This document shows positions 43,716 through 56,416 of a stretch of DNA of 64,000 bases, one piece after another. Each line of letters begins with the position of its first letter. Position 1 is the stretch's first letter. A model generated the notes under the pieces. It had not been told where the DNA came from, made no database searches, and saw nothing but the letters and a program-made list of their open reading frames with translations. Source of the DNA: Taenia hydatigena (taxonomy: Eukaryota; Platyhelminthes; Cestoda; Cyclophyllidea; Taeniidae); NCBI GenBank assembly GCA_036345935.2, contig JADWOT020000004.1, positions 17,849,423 through 17,913,422 of the forward strand, given 5' to 3'. The position numbers were made by a program, and so were the translations under genes.

Positions 43716-45200
43716 TCGTTGCATTGATGACGGTGAGTTTGGGGTCATTCGAGTGCATCGCTTAGTGCATTGAAACGACGTCTACTTCCATGTTCTCCCG
43801 AAGTTGAACAATCATTTGAACATCACTCGCCACCCTGATAACACTTTGACGTTATTGCTCTAGCATTACTGACATCTTAACCACCACACACAGAGGAGTT
43901 TATCGTGACGAATGCAATGCTTCTCAAGATAAAAATGGAAGCATGACCTCACGCTACCCTTACACTTAATTGTGGCAAATTAAACCCACTAGTCAACAAA
44001 GGGACAACAGCAACAGCAGCAGCAGCACTCGCCATCACGCACCCGGTGACCTTTTTCTCATCTACTAAGAATGACGGGCTTCAAATGAGCACTATGCACT
44101 TTGTTTAAATGTAAGTAAAACAAATTAAATGAGTTGTGAACTTATTTGTACTGACACACTGTATTTGCTATGCAGAATCTGATTGCCTCGCAATTAACCC
44201 AGCTGTGAGTAAGTCAGCCCACTTATACCTATTTACAGGCATTGTCAGAAACAACTGGTTCGTGCGAATTGTGCGAATCAGTGGTTCTCTGTTACAGTGT
44301 AAAGTGAAATGATTTGGGGAGGCATCGCATGGCTAGAGGTGTTACGTATCACGCTTAGTGCAATGGTAGGACCGCGAATGTGTATGGTGGGTATGATGCG
44401 ACCGGAAACGTGCGTCGACTTCCACCTTTAGCCGCTCTTCCAACCAAACCTGTAACAGGTTGTTACGCCTTTGTGCTCTATCAACTTACCCTAACAGTCT
44501 CATGCCTATTCTTATCAAATTAAGGCTGCGAGTGAACCATTTAATTGAATATGACTTAGCATTGAAGCCGACGTTATCCAGCACCTGGTGACAAGCATAA
44601 GCCAGAAATATCAGCAGTGCGAAACCCTGGGCTCATGCGGTTGTAGCTGACAGAAATGGGTCTGAATGGAAGCAATACACTGTGCCTCTCAGGCACAGCT
44701 GCTGAAGGTGGAAGTCGCCGTACTTCCATCAAGCCACACTTCATCCACAATTCACAAACACAATCCCGCCACCGCACCAAGTACAAGCGTGCAACTGGCG
44801 AGTTTACGCTGTGCTAGTGAGCTCTTACTTCGTTGATCTGGTAATCACAGCCAGAGAAACGTAGTCTTCAGGTCAACGCCATGCATGGCATAAAGCCGAC
44901 CCAAGTGCGCCCTTCCTCCCAGCAGCTGTATTACAGATGCAAGCAACTTCACCCAGCCAACGTTATCATATCAACAACTGCAACCACTTCACGTGCCCAA
45001 ACGGTCGTCAAACAGTGGCACATCGCCTCAGTCACGAGTGATTCGCTAGCCGAACATCATCAAAGAGTGTAAGTCCATAGTAGGATGTGCTTGAACATAA
45101 GCGTGCATGCATGCAGGATCTAGCTGCGAAAAAAGCAGGATTATCAGACCACTTTATGTGAATTATTGTCTTGACTTACCAGGAGGAAAGCATGGTTTGT
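43716..45200 (-). repeat. Module B copy B1, mirror in right arm
   Basis: This is the mirror image of 30660-32130. The direct comparison with B2 (14600-15240) is easiest here because both run the same way. Confidence 0.6.
44352..44781. repeat. Foldback element E1, right-arm copy (full length)
   Basis: This is the mirror of 31079-31494, but it retains the 14-base segment tcgccgtacttcca that the left arm lacks. B2 at about 14988 also has the segment. The termini are as described for the left copy. Confidence 0.55.
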
Positions 45201-48155
45201 GGCGAATATGCCAGAAGTTAATATACCTATGGCACGTCAGCAGTTAGCCCTTAGGAGGCAGAATGAATGGCCTACCCTTTCAATTGGATGTAGAAGTGTT
45301 GACCGGGCTTCGTTGGGACAGTTTAAATAATATTGCTGATGGACAGAAGATTCCAGCGACCTCCGATGTGATTTGGTTTAGGACATGTTTATAACATTGA
45401 CAAATGTGATACAGAGAATGCTATAAAAGTTGTTATGGAGTAGATTCTTGACTCCATAATTTGTAGACGAAATGGGGCATGGTGTCAATTTGACAGCAAA
45501 CGAAGGCGAATCCCTCATGGTGTTTGGCAAGCATTCTCAAACGTAGTGAGAAAAAGTTGGGTCATTAATATACAATGAATGGGATAACTCAATTTCATTA
45601 AATGGCGCTTATCAAGTCTGACGAGAGCGATGGTGGGAACATAGTCACATTTGTATTATCAGTGCTTTCGCCCACAGGAGAACTGTGGTTCTCCTCAAGA
45701 TGAAATTGCAGCCTAAACAAAGGGTGGACTCCAAGTGAGTGCTTGGGTGCAATCAGGGCATAGACAATGACTTCTCGTATTCTTTTGCGTAATAAGAGCT
45801 GTTTCAATTGGGTCCTTTGGGAGCAGGTGGCAGTCTGTGTATACAAACTTAATGGCTTAGCAGACGCCTTTGATCCTTGACGACGGAACGAAATTCGCAC
45901 CCATTTTGCCTCTTTTTCTGTACACTTTCTTAGCAGCCATATGATAAAGGATGTTCTGTCTAACCAATGCTCGGTCCAAGGATAAGAAGGCAGAGGTGAA
46001 AGGGAGGGACACTGAAACTGCCATGATTATAAAAAGCATTCACTTCTATGTTTTGCACTTCACATTTTCATTGCCATGCCATACTGTTAAATCAGTCAGT
46101 AAGTGCATGCCAAAGTCATTGAAATTGGTAAATGGTTTGCTTTTATCCGTCCAGACCGCATAATTTCGGGACATATAAACGCTCTTTACCCTGACTTTGT
46201 AACTATCTGAAATTGCTCTTTCTTATTTTAGAACCCAGTGTTTAAAAGTAGTTAATTTGACTTACACATCAAAAATGGTAATGCCAATTCTAGGGAAAGT
46301 ATTCTTTCCCTCATCACCAAGTTTGAACGCAAATTAAAACCATGTGGTTCGCGAATATGGGTCTAGGCGAATCCAAATCGCTTGCACTCGCCTCATCCAA
46401 ATACGGGCAAACATTGCTCAGTTTTGAATTCGACATGTCCTACCATTTGATTGTGTGGAGCAGTCGGACCTTCTTCTCTTACCCCTTTCAGTAAATTGGG
46501 ACGAGGCAGTTGGGTGTGGAGGACGTTGCTAGTGGCCAATTTGACCGTTGATAGGTATTAGGAGACTCAGAAACAGCTGCTGTTAGAGGTAGCACCTTTG
46601 CATCTTGGTGTGGACACAAGGAGCAAAGTGACGACATAAATGTCACGCACCCGGATCGTTGTCACTCAGCTGCTATGCAGTTATTCTCAAGTATTTGCTA
46701 TTTGAATGCCTTCGATTGCGTAATTGGCCATCAATGTGCCGGCCCTCTTCGACTTTGAGCAATAATTTCTTTCTGTTCCATATGTAAATGCGCAGACTTA
46801 ACAGCCATTTTGGTATGTGCTGGTGGCAAGAGTTGGTGACCTATGTTCGGCTATCAGATGCCACATTGCATGTGTAGAAATGAGCACCGATACAATGCTG
46901 CTTAGAAGATAAGGTAGAGTTGTACAGGACTGCGCACATGCGCCAAGGTTGGGTGCCACTGGTTTAAGCTGTCAGGTGCTTGCTAAGCATTCCCTACAGA
47001 CATGCCAATTAATCTTTAATTCGTGGCCTACGACTTGACCGTGAGTGAATCGAGCAGGTAGGGTACTTCGAAACAGCTCCAACTCCTACTGTTGTGTGAC
47101 TGAATGAATGCGTTCTTCACATTCTTTGTGCCAAAATTACTACTCGTGTCTATTAGCTAATGTTGAATTTACTCGTCTAATGCCATTTATTGCTGGAACA
47201 AAGTGGACCATAAAAGTTAATCTCACCTGCAAAATTCATTTCTCTACTCAGGTTATCGTTACTGAGAGTCAAATTCTCTGCCTATGCATTTGGCAGGTAA
47301 GCTCACACTCTTCTCCCATCTGGCCTCGTTCAAATGGGCAAATTTACACATTCTAGTCTCTTAATAATAACGGTTTCGCCTTTTGCGCCTCTGAACTATG
47401 TACGGTGAATAGAAGAGACGAGTTGATGTGCGAATCGCTTTAATTTGCTTTTGCACCTGCAGGTCCACAAAATCAGTATTCGCTTTGACATGATGAGCTG
47501 CACATCCCATCCGACTTTCCCCTCGTCATAGCGTGGACCTTCATTGACGCCTTTCCATCGCTTTCCTGCACATCGTAACTATGTTGATTTGGAACTTCTC
47601 AGACGTTTGCTCTTTGACGCGTGGTTTACCATTTTGTTTGTGCTGAAGAGGCAGCTCCCTGCTGCCATCTCACTGCTCTGCCTTTTATCAGTCTGCTTGT
47701 ACTTCACCGCATCGTTCACATTTTCCCTTATTCCCTCCTTATCCTGCAGCAGGCAAGCCTAATCAGGGGTTAGCTTGATGGAATTCTAGTTTTTCAACGA
47801 TGTTTCTACCATCTAGTCTCACTCAACGTCGTCTTTGTCACATCGGGGTCCTACTGAGGAGGCCTTTTGCACGAGCTGGCAACGAGTCGGTGTGATAGAG
47901 TCGCCGAAAGTGATTAACGCAAATGACGGATCTATTACTACGTCTGTGTATTCAGGCAAAGTCGGTCATCTTTCCATCTCCCGTGCCTATCCAAGAAGGC
48001 TGACAGGCTTCTCGTTGGTTGTCAACTCCTTTTTCCCATGCTCATGCACCGGATTCTCCACAAAGTCTTCCTGCGTTTGAAAATCAAATTCTCACTACCT
48101 CATTGCGTACCGCCACCAGTTGGCATGAAGGGCACATCGAGGTGTTAGGGGTCAC

Positions 48156-48412
48156 GCGTGGTGCAGTGGCGGGATCGCAACTGTGAATGGTGAGTGTAGA
48201 TTGGTCTGAAGAGTGTGCAGTGATTCGTACATTTAAATGCTAGCACAAATAAACATATAAAGAAATGTTGCGCCTCTTAATCATTTTGACACAATCATTA
48301 TTCGTCCCCTACCGTTTCCTGGTAGCAAAAAGATCGCACAAATATCGTTGGTTTAAACACTATCTCGTAGAACAGTTGACGTTATCAGGTAAGTGACGAT
48401 TTCCCGCCTGGG
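48156..48412. repeat. Foldback element E4, right-arm copy
   Basis: This is the mirror of 27448-27704. The tRNA-Gly-like head here reads forward, from about 48156: gcgtggtgcagtggcgggat. Confidence 0.45.
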
Positions 48413-51400
48413 TCAGCGCGCTCTACTCCTCATGCTGCTCGGAAGCGGTCGCTTAGCCACGCGTGATTTGCGAGTCAAACATCAGCGAAGCGTGCGATTA
48501 CATGGTAGGATATGCTCCACCATCCGCATATATGGACACATGAATCGAACTACAGTGAACACCGATTGATCAAAGCGTTTTATACGAAATAGGGCATTGC
48601 CTTACATTAAGGAGAATGCAATAGAAATTTGATGTTGTGAGATAGTATTCTTTGGGGTGCTGACTTCCCAAATCGTTGTTGACGATGCATGAGTTCAGCT
48701 GAGTTGAAAGACCTCAAGCAGGTAAGTTAATGCTGAGGTGATTTGGTTGAGTACCGCTTATGATATTGGCAACTGGAAAATGAGGAATGGTAAGGAATAT
48801 GCTTTGGAGCAGGCCCTATTTAAAGAGTAGTCTTCCAAATTGAAGCACGTTAATTGCAAAGTTTGATGACAAACTTGAATTTTATGTCCAACTACATTTG
48901 ATAATCACTCTCAAAGGTAATATTTGAAGAGGCCAATGCTGAGAGGTATCAATAGGCGAGGCAACTTCAACTCAGTGAACGGGACACATTGAAGCACTTA
49001 TCGTCAGAGTCACAGCACAGCGATGGCAACAAAGTTGGAAGCGTCATCACATTTATCCATCTGTGTTTTCATTCACAAGAGCGTTTAGAATCCCCTTTTG
49101 ACAGAGCTTCGCTGTACGGAAATGTGGAGACCAACAACGCTGGCAATATGGACTCTAAAAGAGCAGGTCTTCTCAGGTGCCACCTCACGCCTTGTCTGCC
49201 AGGAGACTGGTTTGAAATGCGAATACGTTGATGACCATAGGTGGATGAGAATGACCGAACGCCGTCTTTTCTGCTAGGTTCCTGACGTAAACAAAATTAT
49301 TGCTAAGACCACTAGGCCTCTTAGGCTGTCAAATAGTAATTTCTTTTGCCAAAAATGAAGTAGGTAAAGCTTTTATTTGATGAAACGCCACTTCTCCCTT
49401 TGGTGCTCAATTACATTATTTGCTTACGTTGGGAGAAAGTGAAGATAAAAAGGGACCAAAGGGGATTACGCTTGTCGTTCGCAGTCAGAACGATGTGTTT
49501 CGCTCCATTTAATTGTAGTGCACCAGCGTGTCTATGTACTATTCCTTTCCGCAACCTCCTGAAATTGGACAAATCATTTAGACATCAGTTGGTCTCTCAA
49601 TGGCCCTTTCACGTCACTACCATAGTGATGCTGCGGCCATGTGTTTTCCAGCATTCCCAACGGTCGCACATGAAGAGGTTTGCTTGGTGCAAGCGATCCA
49701 TCCTAAAGCACAAATGCGAGTACGGTCTTGCACTGTTGAAAGTGCAGAATGGCCACTGAAATCCCAATGGTCAATCGAAGGACATCCAGGTCAACACTCA
49801 CCACCACGCACTTACGCAATGCTCAACTCGCTTCTGACCAACACTAAAGCATTTGTTCCCAAAGGTAAAGCAGACATCTTCTCCCTTGCTAGCACACTAC
49901 TTGTGCATACTGGAGATGGTGAGGAATGAAATCTACACGGCTCGATTGAATTCACTGCATCGTTGGTGTCCTGCTCTAGACAATCAGGTGTATCTCCAGC
50001 CAGGTGCCTGCTTTTAGTAGCAGCCTGGTGTTTCGGAATATTTGATGCTAAACTGAGGACAGTATTATGCATCACGCCCTTACAGTGTTTGCTTTGCATA
50101 GACTACTGACCAGCAACTCATCTGTGTATCTCGCTGATACTTTCTTCATCATCTAACTGTTTAAATTAAATAAGGACTTCTAGTTTTTTATCTGCAAGGC
50201 TGCTTGCCAGGACTGGTAATTGCAGAAAGAAAATAGCTGGTTCTGCCTTGAATTGCTAGCCCTAGTTATTCACTCTCTGATGGCATACAGACTTGATAAT
50301 AAACTGAGAAGGAATGGAAAGGAGTTAAAACCTAGAAGTGCTTTAGCAAGTGCGATGCGGCCTCCGTTGTAATGTCTAAGCTGAGAAGCCATTCTTCATT
50401 CCATCAGGTACCTCTCACTGTTGTCGTTTTTACAAGTTAGGCCAAGCTGAACACATGCAACATCCCTCTAAGCAGAAAGTGAAACTACTAGCGGCGTAGA
50501 GGTCACTCACGATGATTATGATGGCGTGGGCTTCAAAATGGCTTTTCTTTCCATGTGGTACCTTGGACCGTCAACTTACAATTTCTTTTTCATTGTGAAT
50601 CGAAACTACGTAAGACCTTTATGTAATGAGCCGATCTCTCCGACTTCGGAGACCATGCATGCTGTTTGCCTACATCGACTCATGCATTCGTGCTTAAATG
50701 CGTCAAAGAATGTGTACTTTCGATGTAAGTTGCACTGATTTCTACCCTGGTGCTTCTTTCTCAGTGTCTCTTTCCTGTTGCTACAAACGCAGGCGTCATG
50801 AAGGGAATGCTGTGGTCAGTGTTATGTTGGTTCAGAGCATGCTTCCCTCTGGGAGGTTTTTCGTCACTTGGCACTTGTGCTGTCATCTAAAAGGGTGCAT
50901 TCGACAATGCATGCATTGCACATGAGCCTTGCGACAACGAATCAAAACCTGTGGTAGGTTAACTCTGTGACGAAAGGTAACCTATCCCAACCAGCCTGCT
51001 TATTGTGAGGTTGTGAAAGGAAAGATGTAAGTGCGAAACGCTATGCACATCTGGCGCTAAGACCTCTGAATCTCCTTCATTTTATTTTCCAAAACAGTAG
51101 ATGTAATTTGACCATTTGTGTAGCACTCCAGTGCGAGGCATCCGGTTAGACACACTTGTCAAGTTGACTGACACCCGTCAAGCCACATCGATCAAAGAGG
51201 CCGCAATAGCCAAGCATACGGTCTTCCTCCCTTATAGTTGCACTGATCATCGATATTCACGAAGTTATGTATCCGTTACACTAAAAAAATAATTGCATCT
51301 GAGATCGGGCAAGTAGATTAGGATATTGAAATGATGGTAGGTGATGGAGGCTATTTGATCTGAAACCCCGTCAAAACTCAGTGCTTGTCAGCAATCTTAA

Positions 51401-51915
51401 GGGCTGAGTTACCAAGCCATGTAGCACGCCGGTCCTTCGGTGGTTCTTTAGCTTCAGCATCAGTATCAGCAGCGGTAATGAGAAGGGAGTTTACGATGGT
51501 GGAACAGAGACATGAGATATTCAAATAAATGTTGATTTGAATGATCAGAATCATAGGAATACTAAGTTCTTGAACGAAACACGAATCTGCAGTGTCGTCC
51601 CCTAAGATTGGCTGGGTGGTCATTAATTGCCTCTACTAGATCAGTTGGCATGGTCTTCATACATCAGCGCACAAGAACCTGGTATGGCCTAAACACGAAT
51701 GTGGGCACGTAGGGAGATCAAAAGGCTTTAGTCCTGTCCACTTGCCAGACATGCGCGTGCTCATCGTGCCTCCTTCACTCAGTTACGTAGGTCAAAACAG
51801 TGCCGACCTTCTCACCGAGGTCATGCTATTGTCTTGTCACTACCATGCATTAGTTGGGTATGCCAATTATTCAAAGTGACCTAGGAATAATTTCAATTGC
51901 ATATCTGAGCAAAAT

Positions 51916-51968
51916 TTGATGCCCTTCATTTGTCGTGAGCTAAGTGTATAACAAATGAAGGGTGTCAA
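51916..51968. other. Hairpin, right-arm copy
   Basis: This is the mirror of the 18-bp stem hairpin at 23892-23944, with the same stem and loop. Confidence 0.6.
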
Positions 51969-52293
51969 TAACCTCAGAGTAGTCTTCCAGGTAGGAGACG
52001 TACCACCTCAGAAGATTTGAAGGAAAAGTAGAACTGCAGAGGCAGAACAGACGTTGTGAGTGTGACAGTCGCACTCTCCGTGGACTCCGTCTGCGAACAC
52101 TGACACTTGCCTGCCTCTAAAATACCTTTATTAACTCCTTTACAGACATTACATTCTTAGCATGGAAGATTGGCTGCATTGCATTTTCACCTCTGCATAA
52201 TCGACTTTCGCATCAAGTGCTTTGCCTTGCCTCCCGAGAACTCTGCATTGGGCTTGCAACCAGCAGCTGCCGATGCGAGTTACGCCAGTTTAA

Positions 52294-52617
52294 GTGAGTA
52301 CACACCGTTTGGCACTGGTAAGTATATCATCAATGGTACGCATTAAGAATACCACTAATCGCCATTTGAATGGGCTTCATCCCTTACCATTATTTGGATG
52401 CTCTAATTTCAACTGCCTACACCCAGTTCTTCCTAACATCAAAGATGGCTATAACAATTGCACGGCCATCAAATGTCGACGTGTTCCATTCACCATAAAC
52501 CACGCTGTCTTAATATTGTTCGCTTCTACACTAATTAAAGCAATCGAATGCCACGGCATTGCTTTGTTCTTCTCATTTTATGCAGTTTTCTCTTCCAGCA
52601 TTCCTTTGCTATGTTAG
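52294..52617 (+). CDS. Conserved anonymous ORF, right-arm copy (open)
   Basis: The frame has 107 codons. Residues about 25-70 hold the shared core (PLPLFGCSNFNCL, then PNIKD, then C.AIK), followed by a hydrophobic C-terminal third that could be membrane-embedded. The older copy at 17079-17366 is open in the same frame across the whole aligned region, while the left-arm copy is broken by a one-base deletion. No ATG sits at the upstream end, so if real it is an exon. No known family was recognised. Between this and the older copy, protein identity is not higher than expected from neutral DNA divergence, so coding function today is doubtful. Confidence 0.3.
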   Translation: MSTHRLALVSISSMVRIKNTTNRHLNGLHPLPLFGCSNFNCLHPVLPNIKDGYNNCTAIKCRRVPFTINHAVLILFASTLIKAIECHGIALFFSFYAVFSSSIPLLC

Positions 52618-53352
52618 TGGATGCAGGCATCGCAAAGTGCCAGAGTGTGTGTAACTACGGAACGGGATGTGCGGAATCGAAACTAAATTTTGGCACCTAG
52701 GCTCAACTACTGCATCGTCACCTGCTTTGCAAATGCACATATCACTATGCAGTGCTCAGTGCATCATTCTGGCTCGCGGATCCATCAGTGCAGCTGAAAA
52801 GTCATCAACATGCAGGCAGCATCAAACTTTGGCCTTCTGATCTTGCCGATGCTACGGTTCTGCTGCATAAATCATTTGGCACAAAGGTTAGATATTTCAT
52901 GTGAAAAAAACAGCATGGGGGAAGAGGATGAGACAAGAAGTGAAAGACGACACTTAACTACAAGTACCAAGGCTCAAGAGTAACAAAGGTGGCAGGACTC
53001 GCATAGCGCTTAGCGAAATGTACACTAATTGTATTCGATGCCGGCAGCAAAGATGGAAGCCGACTACAGCTTGTCGGTATTGAGAGCAGGTAGGGGTTTG
53101 AAGAGAAATGGACAATCGTTCTCGCAACTTTCATGTTGGATTAATTCGAAGATCCCTAATAGGTAATCTACCAGCGGTTCAACATGACGATTTTTTGAAG
53201 TCAGCGCAATTGTGACAAATAGCTACGGTTGAAATAGCCACGCATCAGAATTTCGCTATTTGTACGAAGTAGCAACAAATAGGTCTTCAGTCGGACGAGA
53301 AAATTGTTTTGTTTAGTACGTGCTGTGGCACATAGTCTAAATTATCCGAAAT

Positions 53353-53547
53353 TTGCATTGGATCAGCACGGCGAGTCAATCCACTTGCACGAAGCAAGTC
53401 GAAGAAGTTCTGGAAGACAGGGACGATGACTGTGATACCGCGCCTTCTGATCCTCCTAAGTGGTGCAGCACAGAGAGACTGCGTACCTCTTCCATAGTCA
53501 TTCTGATGTGTTTGGCCCCCTTCTTCCACACTGTCATGTGGAATTGA
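53353..53547 (+). CDS. Acidic exon-like ORF, right-arm copy
   Basis: The 64-codon frame has an acidic patch (VEEVLEDRDDDCD), a PSDPPKWC word and a hydrophobic end (SIVILMCLAPFF). The opposite strand is open over the same bases for 96 codons, so the direction is uncertain. The next frame on the same strand starts 140 bp later (53688), with an acceptor-like ctaaccctgcaatcag in between. Confidence 0.2.
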   Translation: MHWISTASQSTCTKQVEEVLEDRDDDCDTAPSDPPKWCSTERLRTSSIVILMCLAPFFHTVMWN

Positions 53548-53687
53548 CAAGTCCCAGCTAACCCTGCAATCAGACAAACCATTTATACCATTTGAATCAT
53601 TTAACTGTTAGGGATGTGTTTGGGGGCTTCTTTTAGTGCGTAAAGAAAAGGAAAAGAAAAAAGAGGTAAAATGTGTGAAAGAGGAAA

Positions 53688-54026
53688 ATGAAGAGGACGC
53701 AGGTGCATAACGGTGGCTATGCCCATATACTCCGTCTCGGTATCCACATTGTGTTCTCCCCTCCCTCACTCGCGGCTTTGAGCTCAAACATTGCGCGACC
53801 TGATTACAGCTTCAGACTATGGTGGTTGAGACAAATGCAATTCTACACTGTGATGACCATTCTGAGTAGTAAAGATCAGAGAATAATAGAAGATATGATG
53901 ACAAGATATCGTGTTGGATGTGCTTACAATTTGTTAGAGAAGTGGATGATAGTTCAACCCTTCATTCATCATGGCGCATGGATGGTGCGTAGTGTCGTGG
54001 CCGCTCTCGTTGTGTCACTTGCTTGA
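53688..54026 (+). CDS. 112-codon ORF, possible small membrane protein
   Basis: It begins with ATG in a purine-rich context (gaggaaaATGAAG) and ends with TGA. Residues about 13-32 and 96-112 are hydrophobic. The middle (40-95) is mixed, with aromatic and charged residues (FRLWWLRQMQF, then SSKDQRIIEDMMTRY) and looks like a folded segment. The antisense strand is not open. No family was recognised. The left-arm copy has the same translation. No diverged relative elsewhere in the window is visible, so it lies in the arm-specific part outside family A. A 5' poly-purine tract (53640-53690) precedes it. Confidence 0.3.
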   Translation: MKRTQVHNGGYAHILRLGIHIVFSPPSLAALSSNIARPDYSFRLWWLRQMQFYTVMTILSSKDQRIIEDMMTRYRVGCAYNLLEKWMIVQPFIHHGAWMVRSVVAALVVSLA

Positions 54027-54900
54027 CAGATGCTTATTAACAGTGCTACTGTAACGCGTATTTCAATGTCAATGGAGAACCACATCCAGATCATTAAATG
54101 CACTCAAATAGGCGTTGTGTAGATGCTGCTGTGAGGTCGTCAATTTGGGTGGCGCAGACGTTTCCTCACTTCAAGTTGTCAAAATTCCTGCTTTCCATTA
54201 TTGTGCTGACAGTCGTACGTGAGCACAATCACGTTATTCAAAATGATGGTGTTAGGGCTAAGCCAGTAAATCTCCAATGCCACAAGGTCGTCTGAGGTTG
54301 CACTGTAAAATCCTACCTCGAAGTGATGTCTGCACTTCTGGTTCATACAAGAAGTTAGTGAACCTATCAAGGTAGGCAATGAGGGTATCTAAAACGGTTT
54401 TGTACCTGGTATGGATATCATACGCGTAACTAGTGGTGTGCACACATGTGACACGATTGACAACTGCAAGCGCTTGAACCACCATTCATCGTGTATCGCA
54501 AAGTAGTGGTATGCTCAATTGGTACACGAACAAGTACCGCTGCACTTTTGCAAATGATGCACATTACGATGTAAGTAGAAGTGAAGCCTCAAGCCTTGCT
54601 TAAGCCGCAAGATGGCCACTTAAGCCCCATTGCCATCCAGCGGTCTTATGAAGCCCCACGTGACCATGACGAGGTCTCCCCATACCCATGAAAATTGACC
54701 TCAGGTGATGATCATACAATGTAATTAAGAAATGCTTGCAGCGAAACTGAAAAATGTAGCTAGCATGAGCAACATTGTGGTGACTCGAACAATAAATGGC
54801 GCAAACTGTAAATCAGTTGCATTGAGTTACTGCTCCTTCCCAACCAGATTTATGGCGCAAATGTGCTGAGCCTGCCGCGAAGTGCTTTCTTCAATGCCAT

Positions 54901-55129
54901 TTATACCTGCACCGACGCAAGACGCTGCACGCCACGACCTCAGCTCATGCGTCCATGAACCAGCACCGTTGTGTCTGATATTGGATCCCTGCAAACTCCC
55001 AAGCTGTCATTCAATAGCCTGTCCTCCATACAGTGTTCATCTTTTACAAAGTATGGGCTTAGTAAAGGAGTCTCGACGGGTGCAGGCTTGCCGCATAGCG
55101 TCGACAATCTCAACCACTGGGCCACTTCA
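54901..55129 (-). repeat. tRNA-Ser/Leu-like SINE fragment, right-arm copy
   Basis: This is the mirror of 20702-20930. It differs from the left copy at several positions close to the putative box B region. Confidence 0.4.
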
Positions 55130-55827
55130 GTGAATCATGTTTATGATATCTGGTCGGCCTTGGTCTCCGGGTGATACTACTTGCCCATACGTAGCCTCAG
55201 CCAATGAGGCGAGATCGAACGTGAGTGTGATTCGCTCAAATCCTAGGAACTTTGTCATGTCGATGGAATCTTTTCGCTAAATATAACAAACGTGTTTTGC
55301 TATGTTTGCAGATATTTCCCGTAAAATCCACGACCAAGAAGAATGGAATTGCACGAGGTGGGACTCATCTTGATCGCTAGCAGTTTTCAGTGCTGTTTGG
55401 TCAAGTTAGATGGAAGTCTGTTTTAATTAATTTATTTAATAATTAACGACTTGAGAATTCCCATCAATCTGCACTCAATAGAATCTCTTTTTCCATATTC
55501 TTGCGTCAAGCGACAGGTATGAAAAGAACACTCGAGGCAATAACTTAACAGCCATTTATCTTTGATAAAATCTGCCGTGGTTATTCCAACATTAGAATAT
55601 TCAAGTCCCAATATCCAACTGATTTCAGCAAGCAGAACGATTAAGGATTGTAGCAAAAAAGAACACAATGCTGATTGTAGGCAACGACAGGTAGATTTGG
55701 AATGTGGTGTTCTTTAAAAGTCTAGGGCTAACAGAGGGAGAGAAAGCTATTACTACTTTTCTACACGATGTTAGAGCCATCCTTTACTTGCTGTAACTCT
55801 GAAGCCAATCCAAAGTTTTGGTGCTGA

Positions 55828-56416
55828 ATGAAGGTGTCAATGCCACTGTTGACGTTTTTATCCAAGGCCGTAGCCATACCGGTGCGCATCATAGAAGACA
55901 CTCTCCCCATCCTGCTCACGGCACTGAAGTCAAAAGTAAATGACTTCGCTAGCCGCCAGTCAAGTATGCAAATGAGATTTGAAGACAATGAATTTAGGCG
56001 AAACGAAATCGATTCGTGTAGCACACGACGGACATCGGCGAAGCCAGAGCTGATTACCAATCATTCAGCTGCATTCTACTTCACTGCCAAAGGATGTGCA
56101 TCATCACAGATGAGGACATGAATCCACGAATTCGTCACGGGCGTTTGTAACAGCTTTGGCGAGGAAGAATGTCAGCGACCTTTGGATGTGAGTTGACAAG
56201 TGGATAGGGTACACCGTAATGGAGGAAGATGCCTTTTCACAAATTCGCATTTGCGTCTCTCCAGATTTAAAATGCAAGTCAAATTGCTTTACCACACTTG
56301 ATACGAAAGTAGGAATTGTGGCCCATAGAGGTGGCATAAGAGGCCAGAGAAGAGATTGCTTTCATGCAAGTAAATGGGCTTTGCGCATTCCACTTAATGT
56401 GCTAGCAAGTCTGTAA
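55828..56416 (+). CDS. Two exon-like frames at the outer end of the right arm
   Basis: The first frame (55828-56121, 97 codons, ATG) has a hydrophobic N-terminal third and then a hydrophilic, protein-like stretch (FASRQSSMQMRFEDNEFRRN). The second (56219-56416, 65 codons, ATG) starts MEEDAFSQIRICVSPDLKCK and runs out of the arm at 56369, ending at a stop in unique sequence. A gatgtgagt-type donor lies between them near 56187. Their left-arm copies are 19709-20002 and 19461-19611, the latter cut by the gap. Both may be exons of one gene, but the antisense strand is also open over part of each and no family is recognised. Confidence 0.25.

Larger units (their letters stand above)
46360..52760 (-). 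repeat. Family A copy A3, mirror in right arm
   Basis: This is the mirror image of 23100-29500. The long overlapping frames at 49400-49759 and 49600-49929 lie in the part homologous to 11344-11532 and 40860-41000. A short patch (HKCEY, then LL and QN) recurs in A1's minus-strand frame, but the frames diverge around it. I therefore do not call these frames genes. Confidence 0.65.
41885..56369 (-). repeat. Right arm of the 14.5-kb inverted duplication
   Basis: This is the reverse complement of 19461-33961. Relative to the left arm it has 14 extra bases at about 44715-44728 and lacks 30 bases between 54876 and 54877. It continues past its outer end into 56370 onward without a gap. Family A, module B, E1, E4, the hairpin and the SINE fragment are all present as mirror images. 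Confidence 0.97.

Noticed and set aside
49400..49929. Two long overlapping plus-strand frames in the right arm (mirrored on the left)
   Set aside because: They overlap in different frames and, apart from one short patch, are not kept in A1 or A2. Identity between the two arms carries no weight because the arms are near-identical throughout.
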